NCBI GenBank assembly: GCA_025938035.1
Contig: JAICQE010000059.1
Span: 1 to 21,737, forward strand
Direction: 5' to 3'
Source: Vicinamibacteria bacterium
GTDB lineage: Bacteria; Acidobacteriota; Vicinamibacteria; Vicinamibacterales; UBA2999
DNA: 21,737 nucleotides
The position numbers and the translations under genes were made by a program. Shown here in pieces: positions 1 to 7,833 of the stretch (within the stretch, counting starts at the first letter, position 1; the number at the start of each line of letters is the position of its first letter). The notes under the pieces were generated by a model that was not told where the DNA came from, did not search any database, and was given only the letters and a program-made list of their open reading frames with translations.

Positions 1-833
1 GAGAGGCCCCGCGCGTTCAAGTCGGCCGAGACGTTGTCGCCCTGCAGCTTCGGACCCGAACCGTTGGCGAGCGCGGTGCCGCTGAAGCGGTTGCCGCCCG
101 CTTTCGGAATGGCGTTCATGATGACGCCGTTCGTGCCGGTCTCCGCCATCTGGCCGGAGAGGCTCACATCGACCTGATCGAACAGCAGCGGAGACAGGCT
201 CATGTTCGTCAGGTTCGAGCTGAGATACATGTTGCCGATGCGCAGGCCGTCGATCATCGACACGCCATCGCCAGGACGGCTGCCGTGCGCTTCCACCTGC
301 GCGCCGGTCTGGTCGCCGAGCACACCACCGACGTCGACGTTGCCGGCGCGAATCGCCGGCACCAGCGCCGCCATCTGAATCCAGGAACCGCCCGAAGGCA
401 GCTCCTTGAACTGCTGATCGGTGACGGCGCGCGTCTGCGCGGCTGACTGGATGTCGACGACCGGGCTCTCCCCTGTCACGGTGACGGTCTCCTGCAGGTT
501 GCCGAGCCGCATGTCGCCGTCGATGTTCGCCGTGAACCCGGGCGACACCTGGACACCTTCTCGGCGTGTGGTGTTGAACCCGGTGAGCGTGAAGACCACT
601 GTATAGGTCCCCGGCGGCAGATTGACGATCCGGTACAGCCCCGCACCGTCGGTGACGGCGCTTCGCACCTTCTCGATCAGGGCCGGACTCGAGACTTCGA
701 CGGTTACGCCCGGCAGCACCGCACCAGACGCGTCCTTCGCGCTGCCGGCAATCGTTCCCAGCACCTGGGCGCTGGCATCACCGCACAACGCGATTCCCAC
801 CACCAGAACCGCCGCTCGAAATACGTGTCGCAT
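1..833 (-). CDS. TonB-dependent receptor, N-terminal part (cut by window start)
   Basis: The first 277 residues of an outer-membrane TonB-dependent receptor are visible; the rest lies beyond the window start. The start is the ATG at 833-831, preceded by GGGGAG eight bases upstream. Residues 1-22 are a signal peptide ending in ASAQ. About residues 25-105 form a carboxypeptidase-regulatory-like beta-sandwich (GTIAGSAKDASGAVLPGVTV, then LPPGTYTVVFTLTGF). From about residue 110 comes a plug-type region (TVTGESPVVDIQS, later VSMIDGLRIGNMYLSS and GGNRFSGT). This architecture is typical of the SusC/oligogalacturonide-type receptors that are abundant in Acidobacteriota and import large or polymeric substrates. 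The substrate cannot be told. It is a distant paralogue of the complete receptor at 4175-7738: the regulatory domains share long identical stretches (for example PALIEKVRSAVTD), while the codons differ. It has its own promoter at 955-983. Confidence 0.9.
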   Translation of the reverse strand, partial: MRHVFRAAVLVVGIALCGDASAQVLGTIAGSAKDASGAVLPGVTVEVSSPALIEKVRSAVTDGAGLYRIVNLPPGTYTVVFTLTGFNTTRREGVQVSPGFTANIDGDMRLGNLQETVTVTGESPVVDIQSAAQTRAVTDQQFKELPSGGSWIQMAALVPAIRAGNVDVGGVLGDQTGAQVEAHGSRPGDGVSMIDGLRIGNMYLSSNLTNMSLSPLLFDQVDVSLSGQMAETGTNGVIMNAIPKAGGNRFSGTALANGSGPKLQGDNVSADLNARGL

Positions 834-954
834 GGCCTGCTCTCCCCACACATGCGCGGCGCCCCCCGCCGCGTCAAGAGTTTCCGGCCGACAGCGCGCC
901 CGCCGCCGTGGACGGGAGGCGGTCGCGCAGCTGTAAAGCTTGTAAAGCAGGTGA

Positions 955-983
955 GGTATACGGCCGTTGCCGCAGGATGTCAA
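955..983 (-). promoter_or_regulatory. Sigma-70-like promoter for the TonB receptor at 1-833
   Basis: Read on the minus strand, TTGACA (983-978) is followed after exactly 17 bases by TATACC (960-955). The -35 box is consensus and the -10 box is a good match. The predicted transcript would start near 948 and have a leader of about 115 bases before the ATG at 833. The leader contains a direct repeat of TTTACA-like words (about 931-948). The -35 box directly abuts the 9-bp repeat array that begins at 984, so array and promoter are exactly adjacent. Start-site mapping has not been done; the call rests on box match and spacing. Confidence 0.65.
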
Positions 984-1149
984 GATCGTTCGGACCGTTC
1001 GGATCGTTCGGATCGTTCGGATCGTTCGGATCGTTCGGACCGTTCGGATCGTTCGAATCGTTCACGAAGAACGACTCGAACGGTTCGAACGACTCGAACG
1101 ACTCGAACGACTCGAACGACTCGAACGGTTCGAACGACTCGAACGACTA
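984..1149. repeat. Inverted array of 9-bp words, nine units per arm
   Basis: Left arm 984-1064 is nine consecutive 9-mers of consensus GATCGTTCG. Right arm 1069-1149 is nine consecutive 9-mers of consensus GAACGACTC. The arms are separated by only CGAA (1065-1068). The reverse complement of the left word, in phase, is GAACGATCC, so the two arms can pair along about 80 bp with scattered mismatches and G-T pairs. Variants are ordered: GACCGTTCG is at left units 2 and 7, and GAACGGTTC is at right units 2 and 7, giving a five-unit (45-bp) higher-order spacing in both arms. The last right unit (GAACGACTA) contains the complement of the stop codon of the VWFA gene. The left end abuts the -35 box of the next gene. 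Open frames through it are a by-product of the 9-base period. Confidence 0.9.
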
Positions 1150-2082
1150 CCTCGGATAGTACCCGTCCGTGCTGACTGCCCCCTTCAGCCCGTCGCGGGC
1201 GAGTTCGATTCTCAGATCCTCCAACGGACCTGCTCCAGCGCGCTGGACCGTGACGAGGTGCTGCGTTCCGAGCCGCTTGGTGTATCCCGCCAGTTCTTTG
1301 CCCATCTCGGGCAGCAGCGTATCGAGCCGGTTGAAGATGGCAATCGCCTCGTAACGCCCATTCAACGCTTTGGTGGCAGGTATGGAGATGATGGCTTGGC
1401 GATTCGTGTTGAGCTCGGCTGCCGCGCCCGCGTCGCCCGACCGTGTCGAGTTCACAGTGACGTAGAGCTTCGCGCGGCGCGAGACGAGGAACTCGAGTGC
1501 CCGCTGCACTTCGGGTGGCTGGTAGCTGCTCGACTCGTTCGAGGCCGTGGAAACCATCAGCATGACCGGAACGTACAGAGACGTCTTGCCTTCCTTCACT
1601 TCCTTCTGCAGCCGCTGGCTCCACTCCACGAGCGCGTCGGTGAAGCGCGGGCGCTCCTGCTCCGGTGCGAAGCCGTTGACGCCGCGAAGGATCTGCGTGC
1701 GGTCCGTGGTCGGCCGCACGACCATCCGCGGCTGCGGCGACGTCGTGATGATCGTCATCTCCGTGTTCGGCGGGAACGCTTCGACGAACCCTTTGAGGCC
1801 GTTGCGGTAGTTCGGCAGCGCGAGGGAGCTGTCCTGGCCGTTGTCGACCGCAATCGTCACCTTCACCGGCAGGGCGAACGGCTCGACCTTGGAAACCGTG
1901 CCTTTCCCGGCTTTCTCGTTAAACACCACTTCTTCCGGCTTCAGATCCGTGACCGGTTCCCCGCTCGCGTCCGTTGCGCTGACGATGAACTGGAATGTCT
2001 GGGGAGCAGCCTGGCCGGACAGCCACACCGTGGAGGAAACAGCGACAACCGCGACAAGAAGGACCGTAATGAACCTGGACAT
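1147..2082 (-). CDS. Secreted VWFA-like protein (acidobacterial VWFA-related family)
   Basis: This gene encodes a 311-residue exported protein. The ATG at 2082 is preferred over the TTG one codon upstream because GGAG lies six bases before it (2092-2089). Residues 1-26 are a signal peptide (hydrophobic stretch ITVLLVAVVAVSSTVWL, then SGQA). The N-terminal part (TFQFIVSATDASGEPVTDL) and the following VKVTIAVDNGQDSS strand resemble the VWFA-related domain common in Acidobacteriota, in which a von Willebrand A fold follows a short beta-rich lead. The expected metal-site motif DxSxS is replaced by D-N-G-Q-D-S-S, so metal binding is doubtful. A later MLMVSTASNESSSY segment fits the usual central strand of the fold. 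The protein ends GYYPR and its TAG stop lies in the last unit of the repeat array at 984-1149. Function is unknown; protein binding at the envelope is the family expectation. Confidence 0.75.
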   Translation of the reverse strand: MSRFITVLLVAVVAVSSTVWLSGQAAPQTFQFIVSATDASGEPVTDLKPEEVVFNEKAGKGTVSKVEPFALPVKVTIAVDNGQDSSLALPNYRNGLKGFVEAFPPNTEMTIITTSPQPRMVVRPTTDRTQILRGVNGFAPEQERPRFTDALVEWSQRLQKEVKEGKTSLYVPVMLMVSTASNESSSYQPPEVQRALEFLVSRRAKLYVTVNSTRSGDAGAAAELNTNRQAIISIPATKALNGRYEAIAIFNRLDTLLPEMGKELAGYTKRLGTQHLVTVQRAGAGPLEDLRIELARDGLKGAVSTDGYYPR

Positions 2083-2088
2083 CAATAT

Positions 2089-2092
2089 CTCC
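2089..2092 (-). promoter_or_regulatory. Ribosome-binding site of the VWFA-like gene
   Basis: GGAG on the minus strand sits six bases before the ATG at 2082 and only three before the upstream in-frame TTG at 2085. The spacing decides for the ATG. Confidence 0.6.
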
Positions 2093-2133
2093 GCAAAGGA
2101 ACGCAGACCCGCTGCGGGCGGACTGACGTAGCA

Positions 2134-2149
2134 TCCGCCTTCAGGCGGA
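2134..2149. repeat. Short palindrome in the leader of the VWFA-like gene
   Basis: TCCGCC, four-base loop TTCA, GGCGGA: a perfect 6-bp stem. It lies in the divergent region between the VWFA-like gene and the CRTAC1 gene, inside the predicted 5' leader of the former. It may be a small dispersed REP-like palindrome or a leader hairpin. No T-run follows, so it is not a canonical terminator. Confidence 0.5.
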
Positions 2150-2171
2150 CCGAAGGTGAAAGAGGGAGAGA

Positions 2172-2201
2172 GATATAACCTTCGGACACGACGAGGGTCA
2201 A
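2172..2201 (-). promoter_or_regulatory. Sigma-70-like promoter for the VWFA-like gene
   Basis: On the minus strand TTGACC (2201-2196) is followed after 18 bases by TATATC (2177-2172); shifting one base gives TTATAT with 17 bases. The transcript would begin near 2165, leaving a leader of about 83 bases that carries the palindrome at 2134-2149. For the divergent plus-strand gene at 2260 only a lone TATAGT (2240-2245) without a good -35 box is visible. Confidence 0.5.
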
Positions 2202-2259
2202 GCTAAAAGGCTCCTGCAGGAACGCCGCAAATCGAAGGGTATAGTGGGTTTCTCACGTT

Positions 2260-3969
2260 ATGCGCATCGCTCTTGTGGCGCTCGGTCTGCTCGTGCCGCT
2301 GGCGGTCGTCGGTGCCGGGCAGCGAGGTGCGGACGCCACCTCCACTGCCGTCACATTCCGGGACATCGCTTCGGCCGCCGGGGTCGTCTTCAGGCACGTC
2401 AACGGAGCAAGCCCCGCGAAGCACTTCGCTGAAACGATGGGATCCGGCGGGCTGTTCTTCGACTACGACGGTGACGGCTGGATCGACATCTTTCTCGTAG
2501 ACGGCGGATCACAGGCCGATCCCGCGATCGGCAGAACCGCCCGCCACCGGCTGTTCCGAAACCGCCGGAACGGCAGCTTCGAGGACGTGACCGCGAAATC
2601 CGGCATTCGCCACAGCGGTTATGGCATGGGCGCGTGTGCCGGCGACTACGACAACGACGGACGCATCGACCTCTACATCACCAACGCCAGCGCGAACGCC
2701 CTCTACCGCAACGCCGGCGGCGGAAGCTTTACCGACGTCACGGCAGCAGCAGGCGTCGGCTCAACGCGATGGGCATCCAGTTGCGGCTTCCTCGATTTCG
2801 ACCGCGACGGCGACCTCGACATCTTCGTCACCAATTACGTGACCATGGGCAAGAACGCGAACCGCGTCTGCCGCGGCGGCACGCCCGCCGTGCGCGTCTA
2901 CTGTCACCCGCTGAACTTCGAGGGGACACAGAACACGCTGTATCGCAACAACGGCAAGGGCACGTTCACCGACGTGGTGGCTCAGGCGGGCATCGCCACT
3001 TTCCGCGGCAACGGACTCGGCGTGGCCGTCGCCGACTACGACGACGACGGGCTGGTGGACGTCTTCGTGGCCAACGATGCGGTTCCTAACTTTCTGTTTC
3101 ATAACGACGGCAAGGGCCGCTTTACGGAGACGGCGCTCGGCGCCGGCGTTGCTGTCGCCACTGATGGTCAGGCGCGCGCCGGAATGGGCACGATGTTCGG
3201 CGATTACGACGGCGACGGCCGCGTCGATCTCGTCGTCACCAACCACGAGACCGAGATGCACTCGCTGTTTCGCAACCTCGGTGGCGGGCTGTTTGCCGAT
3301 GCCACAGTTCCGAGCGGCGTCGGCCCGGCGACCGTGCCCTACGTCGGGTTCGGCGTGGTGTTCTTCGACTACGACAACGACTCCGACCTCGACCTCGCCG
3401 AGGTCAACGGCCACGTCATCGACAACGTGGCTCAGGTGCGCAACGGCGGGCGCTACGCGCAGAAGCGGCTGCTCCTGCAGAACACCGGGGGACGCTTCCG
3501 CGACGTGAGTGCGCAGTCAGGTCCCGCGTTTGCGGCGGAAAGCGTCGGCAGGACCCTCGCTTCCGGCGATATCGACAACGACGGCGATCTCGATCTGCTG
3601 GTGACCAATAACGGCGGGCGCGCCGAGCTGCTCAGAAACGACGGCGGCAACCGCGCGAACGGGCTGCTGATCCGGCTGGCCGGGGAGAAGAGCAATCGGG
3701 ACGGCATCGGCGCCCGACTGCGCATCACCCTCGGGACCAGCGGCGGGACGCGCACGCTCGTCCGCGATGTCGCGTCAGGCGGCAGCTACCAGGGACAGAA
3801 CGATCTGCGCGTGCACGTGGGCCTTGGCGATCGCACGCGCGCCGAACGGATCGAGATCCGCTGGCCGAGCGGCCTCGTCGAGCAGATCACCGACGTTCCG
3901 GCGAACCAGATCATCACCGTTCGCGAGGGCCAAGGGATCGTCGCGGCGATTCCCTTCGCGGGACGCTAG
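2260..3969 (+). CDS. CRTAC1/UnbV family FG-GAP repeat protein
   Basis: This gene encodes a 569-residue exported protein. Residues 1-20 are a signal peptide (MRIALVALGLLVPLAVVGAG). The body holds seven FG-GAP-type repeats with calcium-binding DxDxDGxxD loops (for example FFDYDGDGWIDIF, AGDYDNDGRIDLY, FLDFDRDGDLDIF, VADYDDDGLVDVF, FGDYDGDGRVDLV, FFDYDNDSDLDLA, SGDIDNDGDLDLL). Seven such blades predict a beta-propeller. The C-terminal 85 residues or so are an ASPIC/UnbV domain (GIGARLRITLG, then SGGSYQGQNDLRVHVGLG and IRWPSG). The family is widespread in Acidobacteriota and Planctomycetes; its biochemical role is not established, with extracellular carbohydrate or protein binding usually assumed. 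No strong Shine-Dalgarno sequence precedes the ATG at 2260. It is convergent with the TonB receptor at 4175-7738, with a terminator between them. Confidence 0.9.
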   Translation: MRIALVALGLLVPLAVVGAGQRGADATSTAVTFRDIASAAGVVFRHVNGASPAKHFAETMGSGGLFFDYDGDGWIDIFLVDGGSQADPAIGRTARHRLFRNRRNGSFEDVTAKSGIRHSGYGMGACAGDYDNDGRIDLYITNASANALYRNAGGGSFTDVTAAAGVGSTRWASSCGFLDFDRDGDLDIFVTNYVTMGKNANRVCRGGTPAVRVYCHPLNFEGTQNTLYRNNGKGTFTDVVAQAGIATFRGNGLGVAVADYDDDGLVDVFVANDAVPNFLFHNDGKGRFTETALGAGVAVATDGQARAGMGTMFGDYDGDGRVDLVVTNHETEMHSLFRNLGGGLFADATVPSGVGPATVPYVGFGVVFFDYDNDSDLDLAEVNGHVIDNVAQVRNGGRYAQKRLLLQNTGGRFRDVSAQSGPAFAAESVGRTLASGDIDNDGDLDLLVTNNGGRAELLRNDGGNRANGLLIRLAGEKSNRDGIGARLRITLGTSGGTRTLVRDVASGGSYQGQNDLRVHVGLGDRTRAERIEIRWPSGLVEQITDVPANQIITVREGQGIVAAIPFAGR

Positions 3970-4060
3970 ATCTGAGTCCTGGGGACCAATGGACTTAGGA
4001 CCGGGACGGACTTAGGACCAAGCACGGACGAGGAACCAAGACCTAAGGACCAAGGACTGG
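3970..4060. repeat. Degenerate short-word repeats directly after the CRTAC1 stop
   Basis: GGACTTAGGACC occurs perfectly at 3991-4002 and 4008-4019 (17-base period). Degraded relatives (GGACCAAT, GACCTAAGGACC, CCAAGGACTGG) fill the rest. The second half also carries the word inverted around CCTAAG, so the stretch is weakly palindromic. It starts at the base after the TAG stop at 3967-3969 and ends before the terminator. Confidence 0.6.
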
Positions 4061-4073
4061 AAGCGTACAGAAG

Positions 4074-4108
4074 AAAGCCCGCGAGCTCGGTTGAACTCGC
4101 GGGCTTTT
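4074..4108. terminator. Bidirectional intrinsic terminator between convergent genes
   Basis: A perfect 12-bp stem (4074-4085 with 4096-4107; GC core GCCCGCGAG) with a 10-base loop is followed by CTTTTGCTT on the plus strand and by GGGCTTTCTT on the minus strand. It therefore can end transcripts of both the CRTAC1 gene (plus) and the TonB receptor gene (minus). It is the clearest canonical terminator in the window. Confidence 0.85.
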
Positions 4109-4139
4109 GCTTATCGACCGGTCGATATCGTCAGGCCTT

Positions 4140-4171
4140 CTTCGTGCCCTTCGATATCTTCGTGCCCTTCG
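4140..4171. repeat. 14-bp direct repeat directly after the TonB receptor stop
   Basis: CTTCGTGCCCTTCG occurs perfectly at 4140-4153 and 4158-4171, with a further CTTCGTGCC half at 4167-4175. On the minus strand this is a CACGAAGGG-type word run starting three bases after the TAG stop of the receptor. Unlike most arrays here it shows one arm only. Confidence 0.7.
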
Positions 4172-4174
4172 TGC

Positions 4175-7100
4175 CTACCAGTTGAACTGCACCTGGAGGC
4201 GCACGAAGCGCGGCGACACCAGGCTGTCCGGCAGCCCCCACTCGTTGTCGTCGCCCGGCTCGTAGTCGTTCTCGTAACCCTGGATCGCATCGGAGTTGAA
4301 CAGGTTGTAGATGTCAACACCGACCGTCGCCCGCTTGTTGTTGAAGCGGATGTTCTTTGCGAACTTGAGGTCGAACAGCGTGATGCGTTCGCCGTAAAGC
4401 TCGTTGTTGTTGAGCAGGTTCCAGTCGAAGTTTGCCTCGTTCCGCAGCCGGCCGAGACAACCACTACCCTGGCTCGCTGCGCCGCCGGTGCAAGCCAGAT
4501 TCGCCCGAGCCGCACTCTCGGGATTCCAGATCACCTCGCTCTTGTTGAACGTCATGATCGCCGTGCGCTCCACGCCCGGGAAGGACTGGAACACCGTGCT
4601 GACGAGCACGTCCACCCACGGAATGACGTAGGCAGCGGACCCGTTGACGCGCGTCATGAACGGCGACTCGTTCAGACAGCCATCGAGGTAGGGAGCGCCG
4701 TCCCGGCCCTTCAACGGCGAGTCCTTCTGTCCAACACCAGCGAAGGGGGGATCCTGAGTGCCCCAGTCGTTGATGGTTTCGCAGTCGTCGCGGTTCGTCC
4801 GGCCGGTGCTCGTGCCGCCATTGACACGCAGCCCGCGCGGTCCGCGCCAGACGAAGTTCGTGTCGATGCCGTTGTACGCGTAGTTCAACCGCTCGTTGAA
4901 CGTCTGCGCCGTCAGGGTGGTGCAACCAAAAGCCGTGCAGTCGGGCATGGTGGTGGCGCCAGTGGTAAGGCCGGTAAGGAGATATCCGCCGCCGCCAGGC
5001 AGTCGCGGATCGACGGGAGCCCTCAACGAGTAGAAGTCGTACGTGTTGTTGCTCTGGTAGTTCAGATAACCCTGCCGGCACGACTCGTAGTCGGAGCCAG
5101 CGAACTGATCGCAACCGCGGCCGACGACGTCCGAGAGCGTCAGGTTGTAGTAGCTGCGCCGGTTGTAGGTGACCTCACCTGACAACCGCGGCAGGATTTC
5201 ATGCTGCACGCCAATGCCAAGCTGCCACTCGTAGCGCCGCCGGCCCCAGCCTTCGAGCATCGAGTCGCCGTAGGCGTCGCAGTACGTCTGGAGTCTCGCG
5301 TTGATGCCCTGCTCCTGGCGGCCGCACTGGATGGTGTTGAGGCCGAGTGCGTTGCCGGCTGCATCGAGGGCAAGCGGGTCCCTGCCGAACCGGGCGGGGT
5401 CATTACCGAACGGGAACCCGGTTCCACATCCGTCCCGCGTGTCGTTCGGGTTCAGCAGGTCGCACTCGACGATGCGATCGCCGTCTGGATCCGTCCAGTT
5501 GCGGGTCAGGCTGTTGACCGTGCGGCGGGCCGGGTTCGCGTTCGAATAGATGCCGCTGATCGTCGCGGCATTGAGCCCCTTGCCCATGTTCCACTTGAGC
5601 GAAGTGCGCCCGTTGCCGAACACGTCATACGCGACACCCCAGCGTGGCGAGAAGTCGTTGTAGCTGACGCCATCGGAAGCCGGGAGCGTGTAGCCGGCGG
5701 TGAACAGGTCTGGAGCGACGACCGTTGAACCATAGTTGCTCGCGGCGTGGTCGTAGCGAAGCGAACCGCTGACCGTGAGCCGCTTCAACGTCCACTGGTC
5801 CTGCGCGTAGAACGCGTGGTACTGAACCGTGTCGGTGAGGGTTGCTTCACCGGTGTTGAAGGTGACGCTCGCGGGCACCGGACGGAGGGAACGGTTCGTC
5901 GGATCGTTCGGGAACTGCAGGCTGGTGTTGCCGCAGGCGAACGGGGTCGCACTGTTCAGACAGGGGGCGGTAACGACTCCGCCCGTCACGACCAGCGGCG
6001 TCGAGTAGTTGTAGGTCAACCGCGAGTCGTTGGCCTGATTCGTCTGGTCGCGGGTGAAGTACGCACCGTCGTATCCGATTTTCGCGTGGTGCGTGCCCGT
6101 CACGTACGAACCGGACGCGCGCATGCGGTAGTTGCCGGAGTCCAGGACCTCGGCGCCGCCGGCAGCGATGCTCGAATTGAGCGACGCCGACGTGAGCGCG
6201 AAGAACCCGTTACCGGCGAACCCGTTGACTCGCCCGGCCTCGGCGTCGCCACCCGCCGTACATCCGAGGACTGCAGGTGGAGTATTGCCGGTCAGTGGCG
6301 AGGCGGAGATGTTCGTCTGACACGTTTCAACGATACGCGGAATTTCCGTCGGGTTCCGATACTCGCGATGCTCGTCGGTGCGGTACTTCTGAATCGTCGT
6401 GCTCAGGCCCGCTTCCAGCAGAACCTTGTTCGTCCACGGGTTGGTCCACGAAACCTGCGCCAGGCGGTTCGGATATGACTGCACCGACCACCACGATTCA
6501 GGCGAGGTGAACACCGAGACGACGCCGAGGCACGGATCCTGGCAGAAGTCCTGCTCGTCCCAGAAGATGTTGAACTTGTTGCGCTGCGTCGCCTGCCAGG
6601 TGATGCGGGCGTTCACGTTGCGCCAGATGTTCTCGTATTCGACACGCGGCTTGCTGCGATCCGGCTGGTAGTTGAAGCCGAACTTGCCCTCGTTCAGGTT
6701 CGGCCAGAAGTCGTTGGCAACCGGCAGCTTGCGAATGCGCTGATCGCGTGCGACCGAATAGAACCACAGACGATCCCGCTTGATCGGGCCGCCAAACGCG
6801 CCCGAGACGTCGTGATCGCGGAGGACCGCCTGGAACTCAGGCTCGATTCCGCCCAACTCTTCTGCCGCGTACGCCGAGTTGTTCTGGTCGAACCAGCCGC
6901 GGCGCGTGTAGAGGACGTTGAAGTCGCCGGCATAGCGGTTGCCGCCGGTGCGCGGGATGATGTTGATCGACGCGCCGCCGGTTTCGGACTCGCCGAGCGC
7001 CCCGGACAACTGGATGTTCACTTCCTGCGCATTGGCCAGGTCAGCCGTGTAACCGCCGGCTGCACCGACGATCGGGAGGTTGCCGCCGCTGTTGACGACC

Positions 7101-7738
7101 TGGCCGTCAACCATCACGCGGCCCTGGGACAAGTTGCCGGTATCGCCACCCGCTTGGCCACCCTGGTTGAAGGCGGTCACGCCGGGATTGCAGAACACGC
7201 CAACGCCGCCGCTGCACACGCCGGACAGCGTGCCGGGCTGGTAGCCGCTGTTGATGCCGGGGGTCAGGGCGAGGAGGCTGTTGACGTTGCGGTTCGTCGG
7301 CAGGTCGCGCAGCTGTTCACCTTCGAACACGACAGCCTGACGCGCGTTCTGCACGTCAACCGCCGGCGATTCCGCAGTGACAACCAGCGTCTCGGCAAGC
7401 TGCCCGACGGACATCGTCGCGTTGATCGGCGCGGTGAAGCCTGAGGTCAGGATGACGTCGGCTCGCTGCTGCTTGGTGAATCCTTCAAGAGAGAAGGTCA
7501 CCGTATACGTGCCGATCGGCAGCGCCGGAATGCGGTACTGTCCGTTTGCATCGGTTACAGCCGACCGAACTTTTTCGATCAGCGCGGGGCTTGTCACTTC
7601 CACGGTCACGCCAGGCATGACGGCGCCCGACGAGTCTCTTACCGTTCCCGCTATCGTGCCTTCCTGAGCGAAGGCGGCCGCCGGCAGCAGCGCGATGACC
7701 GCAGCTACCGCCAGACACACTCTTACGACTCCACGCAT
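4175..7738 (-). CDS. TonB-dependent receptor with carboxypeptidase-regulatory-like domain
   Basis: This is a complete 1187-residue outer-membrane receptor. The ATG at 7738 is chosen because GGAGGA (7752-7747) precedes it and a clean signal peptide follows (residues 1-25, ending AAAFAQ); the longer reading from 7795 would start inside the mapped promoter region. Residues about 26-110 are a carboxypeptidase-regulatory-like domain (GTIAGTVRDSSGAVMPGVTV). The plug follows (LVVTAESPAVDVQNARQAV, LRDLPTNRNVNSLLALTPG, GASINIIPRTGGNRYAGD). The remaining 900 residues are the beta-barrel with long loops that contain paired cysteines (CQDPC, CDQFAGSDYESC). The protein ends in QVQFNW, a terminal aromatic residue as required for outer-membrane insertion. 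Typical length for this acidobacterial class is 1000-1250 residues. The substrate is unknown. It has its own promoter at 7805-7833 and a terminator at 4074-4108, so it is probably a single-gene unit. Confidence 0.95.
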   Translation of the reverse strand: MRGVVRVCLAVAAVIALLPAAAFAQEGTIAGTVRDSSGAVMPGVTVEVTSPALIEKVRSAVTDANGQYRIPALPIGTYTVTFSLEGFTKQQRADVILTSGFTAPINATMSVGQLAETLVVTAESPAVDVQNARQAVVFEGEQLRDLPTNRNVNSLLALTPGINSGYQPGTLSGVCSGGVGVFCNPGVTAFNQGGQAGGDTGNLSQGRVMVDGQVVNSGGNLPIVGAAGGYTADLANAQEVNIQLSGALGESETGGASINIIPRTGGNRYAGDFNVLYTRRGWFDQNNSAYAAEELGGIEPEFQAVLRDHDVSGAFGGPIKRDRLWFYSVARDQRIRKLPVANDFWPNLNEGKFGFNYQPDRSKPRVEYENIWRNVNARITWQATQRNKFNIFWDEQDFCQDPCLGVVSVFTSPESWWSVQSYPNRLAQVSWTNPWTNKVLLEAGLSTTIQKYRTDEHREYRNPTEIPRIVETCQTNISASPLTGNTPPAVLGCTAGGDAEAGRVNGFAGNGFFALTSASLNSSIAAGGAEVLDSGNYRMRASGSYVTGTHHAKIGYDGAYFTRDQTNQANDSRLTYNYSTPLVVTGGVVTAPCLNSATPFACGNTSLQFPNDPTNRSLRPVPASVTFNTGEATLTDTVQYHAFYAQDQWTLKRLTVSGSLRYDHAASNYGSTVVAPDLFTAGYTLPASDGVSYNDFSPRWGVAYDVFGNGRTSLKWNMGKGLNAATISGIYSNANPARRTVNSLTRNWTDPDGDRIVECDLLNPNDTRDGCGTGFPFGNDPARFGRDPLALDAAGNALGLNTIQCGRQEQGINARLQTYCDAYGDSMLEGWGRRRYEWQLGIGVQHEILPRLSGEVTYNRRSYYNLTLSDVVGRGCDQFAGSDYESCRQGYLNYQSNNTYDFYSLRAPVDPRLPGGGGYLLTGLTTGATTMPDCTAFGCTTLTAQTFNERLNYAYNGIDTNFVWRGPRGLRVNGGTSTGRTNRDDCETINDWGTQDPPFAGVGQKDSPLKGRDGAPYLDGCLNESPFMTRVNGSAAYVIPWVDVLVSTVFQSFPGVERTAIMTFNKSEVIWNPESAARANLACTGGAASQGSGCLGRLRNEANFDWNLLNNNELYGERITLFDLKFAKNIRFNNKRATVGVDIYNLFNSDAIQGYENDYEPGDDNEWGLPDSLVSPRFVRLQVQFNW

Positions 7739-7746
7739 CACACCTG

Positions 7747-7752
7747 TCCTCC
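7747..7752 (-). promoter_or_regulatory. Ribosome-binding site of the TonB receptor
   Basis: GGAGGA on the minus strand, about eight bases before the ATG at 7738. It supports this start over the upstream in-frame ATG at 7795. Confidence 0.7.
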
Positions 7753-7804
7753 AGTCCCGCTGTTGGAATCGACACTCCGGCAACCTGAATGTCAATGTCC
7801 ATCC

Positions 7805-7833
7805 CGTATACGCGTCTCCGCCGAACTTGTCAA
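7805..7833 (-). promoter_or_regulatory. Near-consensus sigma-70-like promoter for the TonB receptor
   Basis: On the minus strand TTGACA (7833-7828) and TATACG (7810-7805) are separated by exactly 17 bases. The transcript would start near 7798 and have a leader of about 60 bases. The layout matches the promoter of the other receptor (955-983): same -35 box, same spacing, -10 box TATAC plus one base. Nothing else was recognised in the rest of the 7739-7948 gap. Confidence 0.7.

Noticed and set aside
984..1149. CRISPR-like array
   Set aside because: Units are 9 bp and contiguous, with no unique spacers. The two halves are inverted relative to each other, and no cas gene is present.
967..2178. 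Long plus-strand open frame across the 9-bp array and antisense to the VWFA-like gene
   Set aside because: It is antisense to a gene with signal peptide, promoter and ribosome-binding site. Its first part is only the 9-base repeat, which stays open because the period is a multiple of three.
7739..7795. Upstream start for the TonB receptor at 7795
   Set aside because: The added residues (TFRLPECRFQQ...) are not signal-peptide-like, the predicted transcript start is at about 7798, and the ATG at 7738 has a GGAGGA site and an intact signal peptide.
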